Assembly: GCF_040654195.1 (NCBI RefSeq) | Contig: NZ_JBFAHM010000012.1 | Span: 284,247-348,246 of the forward strand | Length of the DNA stretch: 64,000 nucleotides | Direction: 5' to 3' | Source of the DNA: Hamadaea sp013361475 | Lineage (GTDB): Bacteria > Actinomycetota > Actinomycetes > Mycobacteriales > Micromonosporaceae | In this document: one piece after another, positions 25,027 through 35,400 of the stretch | How positions within the stretch are numbered: the first letter of the stretch is position 1 | Layout of the letters: each line of letters opens with the position of its first letter | Made by a program: the position numbers and the translations under genes | Notes under the pieces: model-generated | What the model saw: only the letters and a program-made list of their open reading frames with translations | The model's database searches: none | Told to the model about the DNA's origin: nothing

Positions 25027-25491
25027 ATGACTCAGACGATGGAACGGCCCTCAGCCCGTCCGCCGGAGAGCGGAAAGCCGGCGACGACGGGCACCGACCG
25101 TCTCACCACGCAAGAAGGCAAGATCAGTGTGGCGCAGGGAGTGGTCCAGAAGATCGCCGGCATGGCCTGCCGGGAGGTCTCCGGGGTCTACTCGATGGGC
25201 AGCGGCACGACGAGGGCGTTCGCGGCCATCCGGGAACGCATCCCCGGCAGCTCGGGGCCGAACGTGTCGCAGGGCGTCGGCGTAGAGGTCGGCGAGACGC
25301 AGGCCGCGGTCGACCTCGACATCGTGGTCGACTACGGAGCGAGCATCGCCGAACTCGGCCACAGCGTGCAGCGCAACGTCAAGCAGTCGGTCGAGCGGAT
25401 GACCGGCCTGGAAGTCGTCGAGGTCAACGTGAACGTCGACGACGTGCACCTACCCGACGAAGATCAGAACACGCCCGCCCGGGTGTCGTGA
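25027..25491 (+). CDS. Asp23/Gls24 family envelope stress protein 1
   Basis: A 154-aa soluble protein; ATG at 25027 behind GAAGGAG. The Asp23 core is clear: GKISVAQGVVQKIAGMACREVSGVYSM, VEVGETQAAVDLDIVVDYGASI and NVKQSVERMTGLEVVEVNVNVDDV. The family forms membrane-associated layers in Gram-positives through the AmaP anchor and is induced by cell-envelope or alkaline stress. First gene of a six-gene operon; it overlaps the next start codon by 1 bp. Confidence 0.92.
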   Translation: MTQTMERPSARPPESGKPATTGTDRLTTQEGKISVAQGVVQKIAGMACREVSGVYSMGSGTTRAFAAIRERIPGSSGPNVSQGVGVEVGETQAAVDLDIVVDYGASIAELGHSVQRNVKQSVERMTGLEVVEVNVNVDDVHLPDEDQNTPARVS

Positions 25492-26027
25492 TGACGGCGC
25501 CGGCCGTGACTCCGGGCCAGCTGACCGACGACGTGGACGTCGACGCGATCGTGGAAGCGGTACGCCGCTGCCCCGGAGTGGAAGACCTCTACGCCGGATC
25601 ACCAGTCGAACTGGCGACCTACCTACCAGGTCGCCGGGTGGTCGGCGTACGCGTCACCGAATCCGCGGTGGAGGTGCAGATCCGGACGCGCTGGGGCCGG
25701 ACCATCCCGGAGATCGGCGCGGCAGTGCTCGCCGCGGTCGCGCCCCTATCGGGCGGACGGCCGGTGGACGTGCTGGTGGCCGACGTGGTCGGTGAACCAG
25801 GCGAGGACGCCCCGGCGGGCACCCCGGCGGCGAAGGAGCCAGTCGCGCCGGAACCAGTCACGTCGAAACCAGCCTCGTCGGAACCAGTCACGTCGAAACC
25901 CATGGCGACGGAACCCATCGCGGCGGAACCGATCGCGAAGGAGCCGGTCGCGCGGGAAGCAGTCCCGCAGGAACCGGGAACGGCCGGTAGCGCCGGTCGG
26001 CGGAGCAAGGGGAGGGGCACATCATGA
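25491..26027 (+). CDS. Asp23-operon accessory protein with Pro/Glu-rich repeat tail
   Basis: A 178-aa protein starting at the ATG that overlaps the preceding stop. Residues 1-~100 form a small alpha/beta domain (VDAIVEAVRRCPGVEDLYAG, GRRVVGVRVTESAVEVQIRT) like an Asp23-derived fold. Residues ~105-165 are a degenerate repeat of EPVTSKP / EPIAAEP / EPVARE units, low-complexity and probably disordered, ending in a basic patch RRSKGRG. At the DNA level one ~22-bp unit is nearly perfectly duplicated around 25850-25900. Likely a linker or wall-spanning tether in the Asp23 layer; inference only. Confidence 0.7.
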   Translation: MTAPAVTPGQLTDDVDVDAIVEAVRRCPGVEDLYAGSPVELATYLPGRRVVGVRVTESAVEVQIRTRWGRTIPEIGAAVLAAVAPLSGGRPVDVLVADVVGEPGEDAPAGTPAAKEPVAPEPVTSKPASSEPVTSKPMATEPIAAEPIAKEPVAREAVPQEPGTAGSAGRRSKGRGTS

Positions 26028-26215
26028 CCAGAACAATCGTCGGCACGGCCGTCGGCCTGATCCTGGGCCTGGTCGTCGTCCTGGTCGGCTTCGGCCAGAT
26101 GCTGATCGTCGGACTGTTCGCGTTGGCGGGCTGGGCGGTCGCCAAGGTGCTCGGCGGCGAACTCGACCTGGGCGCGCTGAGCAGCTTCGGGCAGCAGCGA
26201 CGGAGTGCGCGGTGA
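26024..26215 (+). CDS. Small membrane protein, DUF2273 family
   Basis: A 63-aa protein with two closely spaced hydrophobic stretches (GTAVGLILGLVVVLVGFGQ, LIVGLFALAGWAVAKVLGG), the standard size and build of DUF2273 proteins in Asp23/Gls24 operons. The ATG overlaps the previous stop, and its stop overlaps the next gene's GTG. Confidence 0.85.
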   Translation: MTRTIVGTAVGLILGLVVVLVGFGQMLIVGLFALAGWAVAKVLGGELDLGALSSFGQQRRSAR

Positions 26216-26583
26216 CCGCCACGGTAGCGACGGCCGCACCGCCCGATCAGGATCGGGCCGGTCGCGAGCTGGGCGCCATCCACATCAAGGAGGCGGTGGT
26301 GGCGAAGGTCGCGGCGTACCTGGCGACCGAGGTGCCCGACATCGGCGGCCGGTCGGGTCTCGACGACCGGCCGGCCGTGTCGGCCCACGTCGACGGCGGC
26401 CGGGCGTACCTCGACGTGACGGCCGGCGTCCGCTGGCCCGCGTCGGTCGTCCAGGCGACCACCGACCTCAGCCGTCACCTGCGGACCCGGGTGCACGAGC
26501 TGACCGGGCTGGAAGTGGGCGAAGTGCGGATCGACGTGACCGACCTGATCACGGAGAAGCCCTCACACGCCCGGGTGTCGTAG
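26212..26583 (+). CDS. Asp23/Gls24 family envelope stress protein 2
   Basis: A 123-aa second Asp23-type protein, GTG start overlapping the upstream stop by 4 bp. Core motifs: GAIHIKEAVVAKVAAYLATEV, AYLDVTAGVRWPASVVQATT, VHELTGLEVGEVRIDVTDLI. It ends with ARVS, as does protein 1, which supports an internal duplication of the gene within the operon. It may form mixed assemblies with protein 1. Confidence 0.88.
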   Translation: MTATVATAAPPDQDRAGRELGAIHIKEAVVAKVAAYLATEVPDIGGRSGLDDRPAVSAHVDGGRAYLDVTAGVRWPASVVQATTDLSRHLRTRVHELTGLEVGEVRIDVTDLITEKPSHARVS

Positions 26584-26595
26584 GGGGAGGGGACC

Positions 26596-27129
26596 ATGAG
26601 GAAGATCGTCAACCGGTTGCTGGGCATCGTCGTCGCCCTGGCGCTGATCGCGGTGTCCGTCGTCGCCATCATCGAGGTCGTGGCGGCCGCCGTCGGCGCT
26701 CGGCCCGTCCTGGTGGACTGGCCCAGCGCGCTCGACTGGGCCCGGCGTACGCGCTGGGACGACACGGCGCTGAAGGCGACCGGCTTGCTGCTCGCCCTCG
26801 TGGGGATCGCTCTGCTGCTGTTCGAACTGTGGCCGTCGCGCATACGCCGGCTGCCCGTCGACAGCCCGGACGCCAACATGGACGCCGCCGTGACCCGGCG
26901 TGGACTCGCGCAGGACATGACGGCCGCGGCCGGAGAGGTGGACGGCGTGACGCCCGAACGGGTCAAGGTCGGCCGGAACCGGATTCGCGTGCTGGCCTCG
27001 GCCCGCGACAGCCTCCCCGAACGCGTCACGCTGCAAGAAGACGTCGCCGCGTCCGCCGGCCGGCATCTGGACCGGATGCGCCTGTCGCGCCGGCCGCGGC
27101 TGAACGTCACCGTCGCCGGGAGGTCTTGA
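26596..27129 (+). CDS. DUF6286-type membrane protein of the Asp23 operon
   Basis: A 177-aa protein with ATG behind a GGGGGAGGGG-type ribosome-binding site. It has two transmembrane segments (LLGIVVALALIAVSVVAIIE and ALKATGLLLALVGIALLLFE) separated by an external or internal loop of ~40 residues with VDWPSALDWARRTRWDD. The C-terminal ~85-residue soluble domain has the alternating pattern of an Asp23-like fold (AAAGEVDGVTPERVKVGRNR). Conserved partner of actinobacterial Asp23 operons; molecular role unknown. Confidence 0.75.
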   Translation: MRKIVNRLLGIVVALALIAVSVVAIIEVVAAAVGARPVLVDWPSALDWARRTRWDDTALKATGLLLALVGIALLLFELWPSRIRRLPVDSPDANMDAAVTRRGLAQDMTAAAGEVDGVTPERVKVGRNRIRVLASARDSLPERVTLQEDVAASAGRHLDRMRLSRRPRLNVTVAGRS

Positions 27130-27704
27130 TGCACGCCGATCGCACCAACCGCACCGTCCTCACGATCATCGGGTTCCTCCTGCTCGCGGCCGGAGTGGCC
27201 ACGGCGACGGCCGCCTTCGGCGGATTCGGCGACGACCGGGCCGCCCGTCTGCTGGCCGCCAACCGCGTCTGGACCTACGCCGGGGACAACGGGCGCTGGC
27301 TGTGGCCGGTGGTGGGCGTACTGGCCCTGATCGTGCTGCTCCTGGCACTGCGCTGGCTCGTCGCCATCCTGTTCAGCACCGATCGGGTCCGGAAGTTGCG
27401 GTTGCGGGCCGACGAGGGCCGGGACCGGGTGACCCTCGCCGCACCCGCCGTCGGCGACGCGGTCCAAACCGAGGTGCAGAGCTACCGCGGCGTGCGGTCG
27501 GCCCACGCCCGGCTGGTCGGCGAGCCGGACGATCCGGTGCTGGCCATCGAGGTCGACACCGATCTGGACGCCGACCTGGCCGCCCTCCGCGATCGCATCG
27601 AGCAGGACGCGGTCGCCCACGCCCGGCAGGCGCTCGACCGGCCGGACCTGCGAGTGCGACTCGACCTCGAAGCGCAGCGGCAGGCGGGCGTACGCGTCCA
27701 CTGA
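27129..27704 (+). CDS. amaP: Alkaline shock response membrane anchor protein AmaP-like
   Basis: A 191-aa protein with ATG overlapping the preceding stop by 1 bp. Two transmembrane helices (TVLTIIGFLLLAAGVATATA and LWPVVGVLALIVLLLALRWL) precede a cytoplasmic domain of ~110 residues (DRVTLAAPAVGDAVQTEVQS, VLAIEVDTDLDADLAALRD). The topology and operon position match AmaP, which tethers Asp23 to the membrane. Last gene of the operon and followed by a strong hairpin. Confidence 0.78.
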   Translation: MHADRTNRTVLTIIGFLLLAAGVATATAAFGGFGDDRAARLLAANRVWTYAGDNGRWLWPVVGVLALIVLLLALRWLVAILFSTDRVRKLRLRADEGRDRVTLAAPAVGDAVQTEVQSYRGVRSAHARLVGEPDDPVLAIEVDTDLDADLAALRDRIEQDAVAHARQALDRPDLRVRLDLEAQRQAGVRVH

Positions 27705-27717
27705 GATTTTCTCCACC

Positions 27718-27746
27718 GTGCAGCGGCCCGAACTGGGCCGCTGCAC
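27718..27746 (+). terminator. Terminator of the Asp23 operon
   Basis: A perfect 12-bp stem (27718-27729 with 27735-27746) around the loop GAACT, 13 bp after the amaP stop codon; no T-tract beyond TGTGTGTCT. Confidence 0.85.
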
Positions 27747-27831
27747 TGTGTGTCTACTTAGGATATTGACGAGACGCTACGGCGGGCTTTAGCGTGCTGC
27801 TCCAGCATCGCTCAATTCACGGGGGAGCAAC

Positions 27832-30800
27832 ATGCTCGCTGGTTCAACTGCGCCCAAAATCAGTCGTACGCTCCTAGCGATGACCTTGGTCGCCTCATCG
27901 ATCGCCGTCCTGGCCCGGACCGAGGTCGCCGAGGCGGCCCCGCCGACCGCGACGTACTGGCCGCAGGCGGCGTACGAGGCGGCCTACAAGTCGGGCAAGC
28001 CGGTAGAGATCCTGTCCCTGACCACCGCCACCACTCGCATCTGGGCCGAACCCTCCGGCCGTGCCTCCGCCGACATCAACGCCGTGCCGGTCCGCCTCGA
28101 GCGCGATGGCAAATGGCTCGATTTCGACATGACGTTGGAGCGGAACGCCGACGGCACGATCCGGCCGAAGGTGCATCCCAAGGACTTGGTGCTCGCCGGA
28201 CCGGCCGCCGAGGGCGAGCACGACCTCGCGACCATCTCGGTCAACGGGCAGCGGCTGGGGCTGGGCTGGCAAGGCCGGATCCCGGAGCCGCGGCTGGACG
28301 GCGACACCGCGACCTATCCGGAGATCCTGCCGGGTGTGGATCTGACCGTCCAGGCCCGCTCCGGCGGTTTCGAGCAGTTCTTCGTCATCAAGAACGTCGA
28401 GGCGGCAGCCCGGGTCGCGGGCTTGGAACTACCGGTCCGCTCCGGTCGCGGAATCTTCGCGCCGAAGGCTGACGGGACCGGCGAATGGCTCGGCGACGGT
28501 GGCAAGGTCGTCGCACGGATGCCACTGCCATTGACCTGGGACGCGCAGCCGGCGGGCCGGTCCGGCGAGCGGCCGCGGCAGACTCGCATGGGTCTGAGTC
28601 TGCGGCAGGGCAAGGCTCGTCTGGGGCTGGACCTGGCCTGGTTCCGGGACCCGGCGACCCGGTACCCGGTGACGGTCGACCCTGGATTGGTGCTAGACCC
28701 CGGTGCCGGCTTCGACGAGTTCGTCCAGAACACCTACAGCGTCGGCGACAACCAGTCCTCCAGCGAGCTCAAGCTCGGCTTCTCCGACGACACCGCGCAC
28801 GGCTGCACCGCCTGCAAAGCGCGGTCCTACCTGCGGTTCGACAATTTGGCGGGCTTCAAGGGCGCGAAGATCTACTCGGCGAAACTCCAGCTCTGGGAGT
28901 TTCACTCGTGGTCCTGCACGGCGTTCGGATGGCGAGCCACCCGGACCGACTCGGTCAGCGGCTCGGTGCAGTGGGGCAACGAGCCGACCTGGCGCGAGGA
29001 CGCGCCGGCCAGCACCGAGACGAAGGGCTACAGCGGCAGTTGCGCGGCCGGGTGGGTCTCCACCGACGTCGCGCCCGTCATCGACGACGCGTTCGCCAAC
29101 GGTTGGAGCACCGCAGCCATGGTGATCCACGCCGTAGGCGACGACAACAAGGACAACTTCACCCTCACCAACGACCTGAGCTGGAAGAAGTTCGACTCCA
29201 ACGAGGGCGAGCACAAGCCGAAGATCCACCTGGAGTACGACCACATTCCGGCCGTCTCCAGCGTCCGGGTGCAGGACGACGGCTCCTGTGGCGTCGGTGC
29301 GGCGTACCGCAAGTACCTCCCGACGACCACGCTCCAGCCGACGTTCAAGGCGTACGTCAAGGACGACGACAAGGCGCCGCAGCCCTCGACGAACGTCAAG
29401 ATCGAGCTGGAGCTCGTCTCGTCGTCCGGCACCAAGACGACGGTTTACTCCGACCCGGGCGCCCCGAACAGCACGCTGTCGGCGGCACCTGCCGCCCCCC
29501 TCGACGTGGCCAAGATCTACACCTACCGCGTACGCCCTTGGGACCTGTATCCCGACGGCTCGCTGATGGAGGCGGGAGCCTGGAGCGCGGTGTGCGAGCT
29601 CGCCTTCGACTCGGCGACCCTTACCGACCCGCCGATCGTGGAAGGGCTGGAGACGCAGCAGCCCGAAGGCCCAGGTACCGAGATCTTCAACATCCTCAGG
29701 TACGGATCGACGACGTGGCTCACGTTCCGGCCGACGCAGACAGACCTGGGCCGGGTCGCGGCCTACCGCTACGGCTTCAGTCAGCAGGCCGTCGAATCAC
29801 CGAACGCGCAAACCGTCCCGGCCGGGCCGGATGGCACGGCGACCGTGCCGGTCGCCCGATGGGAAGTGGACGGCGACGGCTATCCCACGAGCTCGGGACA
29901 GCTGTTCGTTCGCGCGGTCACGATCACCGGAAGTCAGTACAGCACCAACGTGCTCGACGTCTACGATCCGCTCGACAGCACGACCCCGCCGGTCACCCAT
30001 GTTCGTGGCGATGTCAACGGCGACGGCAAGGCTGACGTCGCCGGGTTCCGCGATCTCTCGGCGACCGAGGGCGTCTACTACTCCTTCTACGGCCGCGGCA
30101 ACGGCACGCTGGAACAGCGCGCGTACCTCATGCGGGCGCCCTACAGCAGCGCCAACGCCAAGGTGGCACAGGGCGACTTCACCGGCGACGGCAAGACCGA
30201 CTTCGCGGCGTTCGTCGCCGACGGCGCCAACGACGTCGTGCTCAAGGCGCTGACGTCCGACGGCACCGGCCTGCGAGAGGTCGAGGTCTGGAGTTCGAAG
30301 ACCGCCGGCACGGCGTACGCCGGCAAGTGGGCGTTGGCCTCGTTGAAGGTGCTCGCCGGGGACGCCGACGCCGACGGCCGGGACGACCTGATCGTGGCGA
30401 CCGGCACGACGAGCAGCTGGATGCTCAAGACCTTCGTGGCCTGGGTCGACCCCGGCACCGACGCCGACACGCCCAACGACGACCAGCTGCGGTTCGGCAA
30501 CCCGTCGGACTGGCTGGCGCAGCTCGCGATGTCGGACTGGAACAAGCTGAAGCTCGTCGTGGGCGAGTTCGACGGTCAGCCCGGCACGGACGTCGCCGAG
30601 TTCTACGACCACGGGTCCTGCCGCACCGCGATGTACCTGCACGAGAGGCTGTCCGGGCAGGCCCTCTTCGCCGCCGGTCACCTCATCTGGGACTCGACCA
30701 ACACCAGCGCCTGGTGCTGGGCGAACTCCCAGTTCGCGAGCGGCCATTACGGTGCGTCGACCTCGCCCTACTCGGGGATCGTGGCCACCTACGACTTCGG

Positions 30801-32316
30801 TGGCTGCAACATGGGGATCTACACGTTCACCGTCGAGGACACCGACCAACCCGGCCATTGGTACCCGCACACCCAACAATGGACGTCCGGTACCGGCACC
30901 GAATACTGGTGCGCGGGCTCGACGGAGCTGACGCTTCGTGACACGACAGGCGACGGCCAGGAGGACTCGGTCCTTACCTACCGCTGCTGTGGGGCCGCTC
31001 AGCAACGTGTGTGGACGATGACCTCCTCGTCGCCAACGATCAGAGTCTCGGTCAGACGCGCTCCGGACGGCACAACCACAATCATCTATTCGCCAAACGT
31101 CGATCTCTTCCCGGCGCCTGTACTGAGAACGCAGGGCGCGGTGGGACCGGTCGGCGTCGGCGACCTCAGCCATTCCGGAGCCACCCGCTACCAGGTGGTC
31201 TCGAAGTACTCGGGCCTCTGCGTCTCCGTGCACGACGGAGTCAACGGGGCGTGGTCCACCGAGGGCGCCATCAATACTCAGCAGCCGTGTGCGGCGGGCA
31301 TCCTCAGTGGGCAGTACACCCTGGAGCAGCGTGGGGCGGCGTACGTCCGGCTACATCCAGTGCACGACCCGGACAAGTGCCTGAACATCTCCGGAGCGCT
31401 CTCCGACGACGGACGTCCGCTCATCCAGAACACCTGCACACCCGGGCAGAGCAACGAATCCTTCCAGATCGAGTACGTCACCGGCGCCAGTTCCACGGCG
31501 CGGGACCCGAATGAGATCGCGGTCCGGTTCGTCTCGAACCTCTCCGGCAAGTGCTTGGACATTCAAGGCCCCAGCATCGACGCCGGAACCAAGATCCATC
31601 AGTGGCCGTGTCAGTCCATCGGCTATGCGAGCCAGACCTTCTTCCTCCGGCCGGTGGCGCCGACGAACAACGGCCTTCTGGCGAACTGGAACATGACCAC
31701 GAAGCGCCTCTACGACAATCCGATAGGCGATGCCTCAGGCCGCCAGGCTTCGGCCGCCATCACCGCCAATGGGGTAGCCAACCACCAGATGAGCGGTGTT
31801 CTGACCCTGGACGGCAGCACCGGGTACGCGCGGACCAACGGAGCGGTGATCAACACCCGGCAGAGCTTCACCGTCTCCGCCTGGGTCAACCTCGACACGA
31901 CCGGCCGGTACCAGACCGTCGTGGCGCAGGAAGGCTCCGTCTACAGTGCCTTCTACCTTCAAGCCACACCGGCCGGGAAGTGGGGCTTCACCCTGTCCAA
32001 CGCCATCTACGGCGGTGCGTACAGCGGATCCGCCGTGACCTCGACGACTCCGAGCGCGACCGGTACATGGGTCCACCTCGTCGGGGTGTACGACCTGTCC
32101 ATGGGGCAGGCCAGGCTCTATGTCAACGGCGTCCTGGAAGGCAGCGTCGCCGTGACAACAGGGGTCGCGGCCAGCGGAAACCTTGTCATCGGAGCCGCTC
32201 GGTCCAACAGCACCCGGGTGGACTTCGTCGACGGTCAGATCGACGACGTACGCGCCTGGGAGCGCGCGTTGAGCGATTCGGAGATCGCTGCCCTGTACGC
32301 GACGGGCGCAGCCTAG
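27832..32316 (+). CDS. Giant secreted DNRLRE / FG-GAP / ricin-B / LamG protein (Rhs partner)
   Basis: A 1494-aa exported protein; ATG behind GGGGGAG. Signal peptide to about residue 36. Then: a domain at ~50-290 common in Rhs-linked proteins; a DNRLRE-type beta-sandwich around ~295-470 (SYLRFDNLAGFKGAKIYSAK, LQLWEFHSWSCTAFGW); fibronectin-like region ~480-720; FG-GAP/VCBS-type Ca-binding blades ~725-1060 (DVNGDGKADVAGF, GDFTGDGKTDFAAF, GDADADGRDDLIV); ricin-type beta-trefoil ~1115-1285 (CVSVHDG, KCLDIQGPS with QxF motifs); and a C-terminal LamG domain ~1295-1490 (MSGVLTLDGSTGYARTNGA, DFVDGQIDDVRAWERAL). It is followed closely by the Rhs toxin gene, and such proteins are regular neighbours of Rhs genes in actinomycetes. 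Probable carbohydrate-binding surface or delivery partner. Confidence 0.85.
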   Translation: MLAGSTAPKISRTLLAMTLVASSIAVLARTEVAEAAPPTATYWPQAAYEAAYKSGKPVEILSLTTATTRIWAEPSGRASADINAVPVRLERDGKWLDFDMTLERNADGTIRPKVHPKDLVLAGPAAEGEHDLATISVNGQRLGLGWQGRIPEPRLDGDTATYPEILPGVDLTVQARSGGFEQFFVIKNVEAAARVAGLELPVRSGRGIFAPKADGTGEWLGDGGKVVARMPLPLTWDAQPAGRSGERPRQTRMGLSLRQGKARLGLDLAWFRDPATRYPVTVDPGLVLDPGAGFDEFVQNTYSVGDNQSSSELKLGFSDDTAHGCTACKARSYLRFDNLAGFKGAKIYSAKLQLWEFHSWSCTAFGWRATRTDSVSGSVQWGNEPTWREDAPASTETKGYSGSCAAGWVSTDVAPVIDDAFANGWSTAAMVIHAVGDDNKDNFTLTNDLSWKKFDSNEGEHKPKIHLEYDHIPAVSSVRVQDDGSCGVGAAYRKYLPTTTLQPTFKAYVKDDDKAPQPSTNVKIELELVSSSGTKTTVYSDPGAPNSTLSAAPAAPLDVAKIYTYRVRPWDLYPDGSLMEAGAWSAVCELAFDSATLTDPPIVEGLETQQPEGPGTEIFNILRYGSTTWLTFRPTQTDLGRVAAYRYGFSQQAVESPNAQTVPAGPDGTATVPVARWEVDGDGYPTSSGQLFVRAVTITGSQYSTNVLDVYDPLDSTTPPVTHVRGDVNGDGKADVAGFRDLSATEGVYYSFYGRGNGTLEQRAYLMRAPYSSANAKVAQGDFTGDGKTDFAAFVADGANDVVLKALTSDGTGLREVEVWSSKTAGTAYAGKWALASLKVLAGDADADGRDDLIVATGTTSSWMLKTFVAWVDPGTDADTPNDDQLRFGNPSDWLAQLAMSDWNKLKLVVGEFDGQPGTDVAEFYDHGSCRTAMYLHERLSGQALFAAGHLIWDSTNTSAWCWANSQFASGHYGASTSPYSGIVATYDFGGCNMGIYTFTVEDTDQPGHWYPHTQQWTSGTGTEYWCAGSTELTLRDTTGDGQEDSVLTYRCCGAAQQRVWTMTSSSPTIRVSVRRAPDGTTTIIYSPNVDLFPAPVLRTQGAVGPVGVGDLSHSGATRYQVVSKYSGLCVSVHDGVNGAWSTEGAINTQQPCAAGILSGQYTLEQRGAAYVRLHPVHDPDKCLNISGALSDDGRPLIQNTCTPGQSNESFQIEYVTGASSTARDPNEIAVRFVSNLSGKCLDIQGPSIDAGTKIHQWPCQSIGYASQTFFLRPVAPTNNGLLANWNMTTKRLYDNPIGDASGRQASAAITANGVANHQMSGVLTLDGSTGYARTNGAVINTRQSFTVSAWVNLDTTGRYQTVVAQEGSVYSAFYLQATPAGKWGFTLSNAIYGGAYSGSAVTSTTPSATGTWVHLVGVYDLSMGQARLYVNGVLEGSVAVTTGVAASGNLVIGAARSNSTRVDFVDGQIDDVRAWERALSDSEIAALYATGAA

Positions 32317-32326
32317 CCGCAGCGGC

Positions 32327-32363
32327 GGGGACGACCTCGAAGCAATGCTTCGGGGGCGTCCCC
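32327..32363 (+). terminator. Hairpin between the LamG protein and Rhs genes
   Basis: GGGGACG (32327-32333) pairs with CGTCCCC (32357-32363), and GAAGC pairs with GCTTC nearer the tip. It starts 10 bp after the stop codon of the LamG gene and could terminate or attenuate transcription into the Rhs gene. Confidence 0.65.
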
Positions 32364-32461
32364 GCACATCAGGCATCCATTTATGCGCAGGTAAAAATGC
32401 CAAGGCCGACCCGACCGGCCTGAGGAAATCCGTAGCACCTCGTCCCCTCCGAGGAGTTGTC

Positions 32462-35400
32462 ATGACACTTCAGTTATGGAAGCCCCGGCGACGATCCCCG
32501 CGGTGGGTGTTCCTGACCGCGGCCGCGCTGCCGGTGATCTTGGCAGTGTCGCTGATGGGCTGGACGCCCGAGGCGAGAGCCGCTATCGCCACCGACTCGG
32601 GCGCGCCACCGCATGAGCCGGCGGCGACGCGTACGACCAATCACGCGCCCATTCCGCGCGGCGAGAACCGGGCGGAGAAGGCCAGCCTCAAGGCGGGCAG
32701 CCGACCGGCCTGGCCGACGCCCTCCGCGGTCGAGGTGGACCTCTCGGCCGCCGCCGCGCAGCGATCCACCGCCGCGGTGAAGGCCGATGGGTTGCCCGTA
32801 CGCATCGGCCCGGCGCGGGGAACCGCGGGGGGAGGTGCCGATCGCCAGGCGACGCCGACGCCCGCGAAGGTACGCCTGGAGATGCTGGGTCACGACAAGG
32901 CAGTCGCAGCCGGCTTCGACGGCGTGCTCTTCCGGATGTCCCGAGTGGACTCGGCCGCTAGCGTGGCAGCGGTCTCGACCGAGGTCGACTATTCGTCGTT
33001 TCGCGACGCATATGGCGGGGACTGGGCCGGCCGGCTCCGTCTCATGGTGGTGCCGGACTGTGCGCTGACTACGCCCGGACGCGCGGAATGCCTGGGTACT
33101 GTGCTCCCCAGCACGAACGACACCGCCCAGCACACCGTGCGCAGTGACATCACAGTCTCCGAAGCCGGCGTGATGGTGGCACTCGCTTCGGGCGAGAGTG
33201 GCGAGGGCGGCGACTACGCGGCGTCCAGCCTGTCGCCGTCGGCGACCTGGAAGTCGGGCGGTTCGACCGGCGACTTCTCCTGGTCCTACCAGATGACCAT
33301 GCCCCCGGCGCTCGGTGGCCCGCTGCCCCAGGTCGGCTTCGCCTACTCGTCGGGAACGGTGGACGGCCGGGTGTCGTCGGCCAACACTCAGCCGTCCTGG
33401 CTGGGCGAGGGCTTCGACTACTGGCCCGGCTACGTCGAACGCAAGTACAAGGACTGCCAGGCCGACGGCTGGTCGGCGTACGACAACTGCTGGTTCAGCG
33501 ACAACGCCACCATTTCGCTCAACGGCCGTGCCTCGGAGCTCGTCAAGGACGACACAACCGGTGTGTGGCGGTTCAAGAACGACGACGGGTCCAAGGTGGA
33601 GCGGCTCACCGGAGCCGACAACGGCGACCTGAACGTCGACGGCAGCACCGAGGGCGAGTTCTGGAAGGTCACCACCACCGACGGCACGCAGTACTTCTTC
33701 GGGCTCCACAAGCTCTCGGCCCTTCCGGCGAGCGCGGGCGTCACCGGTATGCCGGGCGCACCGAACAGCAACTCGGCTTGGACCGCGCCGGTCATCGGCA
33801 ACAACACCGGCGAGCCCTGCTTCCGGACCAAGCCGGCCGATTCGATGTGCCAGCAAGCCTGGCGGTGGAACCTCGACTACGTCGTGGACACGCACGGCAA
33901 CACGATGGCCTACTTCTACGGCGCCGAGTCCAACAAGTACCGGTCCATGACCATGGGCGTAGACAAGGCCTACGTCCGCGGCGGCTGGCTCGACCGGATC
34001 GAGTACGGCATGCGCGCCGGGCAGACCTGGACGGCTACCGCGGCGACCGCGCAGGTGAAGTTCGACGCCGTCGAGCGGTGCGTCCCCGGGTCGCCGTGCG
34101 CCAAGCCCGGCGACTACCCGGACGTGCCCTGGGACCAAGAGTGCGTCTCGGCGTGCACGAAGCTCGCGCCGACCTTCTGGACCTCGAAGCGCCTCGGCAA
34201 GGTGACCACGCGCGTCCTGCGAGGGTCCGCCTACGACGACGTCGACTCCTGGACGTTGACGCACGGATTCCCCTCGACCGGCGACAACATCGGCACGCCG
34301 GTGCTGTGGTTGCAGAAGATCGTGCACACGGGGCACCTGGGCTCGACCGACGCCGCCATGCCGGCGGTGGTCTTCGACGGCGCCCCGACGGACAACCGCA
34401 TCACCAGCTCGACCAACAACCCCGTCCGCAAGTGGCGGATGACCCACATCGACAACGAGACCGGCGGCTCCACGGTGATCACCTACGCGCCGACCGAGTG
34501 CTCGCTGAGTAACCTGCCCGCCAGTCCGCAGGCCAACACCATGCGATGCATGCCGGTGTGGTGGACGCCGCCCGGTGGGACCGAGGGGCTCTACTGGTTC
34601 CACAAGTACGTCGTCGCACAGGTCGACGAGCAAGACCGCAACGCCATCGGCCTCGGCCTCAACACGACCACCGCGTACAAGTACGTCGGCAATGCCGCTT
34701 GGCACTACGACGAGGACAACGGGCTGGTCGCGCCGGAGAAGAAGACGTGGGGGCAATGGCGGGGCTACGGACTCGTCGAGACCAGAACCGGCAACGCCAC
34801 CGACGGCAAGACCTTGGAGGTGACCCGGTACTACCGGGGGATGGACGGCGACCGCGACAATCCGTCCAATCCCGCGTCGAAGCGCCCGGCGTCCGACACC
34901 AACATCACCGACGGCCTCGGCGGCGTCGTCGCGGACCTGCCCGAGTTGGCCGGACAACCCCGTGAGGTCATCTCGTACTCGGCCGACGGCGGCACGGTGC
35001 TGACGCGGAGTATCTCCGACGGCTGGGTGTCGACCCCGACCGCAACCGAGACGCACACGTGGGCCACCGTGAAGGCCGCCTTCACCCAGGTGGCTTCGAC
35101 GCGGGTGCAGTCGAAGACCTACAACTCGACCCGCGTCAACAAGATCACCAAGTCTTTCAACAGCCTGGGCATGGTGACCAAGCTGTCGGACCTCGGGGAC
35201 GAGACGGTCAGCGGTGACGAGGAATGCACTCGGATCACCTACGCGCCCGGCACGACCTTCGCGATCCGGACGGAGAAGTACGCTCTCGACTGCTCGGCGG
35301 TGCCCGACCTGAATCCGGACGGCACCCTGACGGCCGAGGTCGCCAGCGAGCAGGACATCATCTCCGACCAGCGCACCTTGTACGACGGCGCGACGACGTG

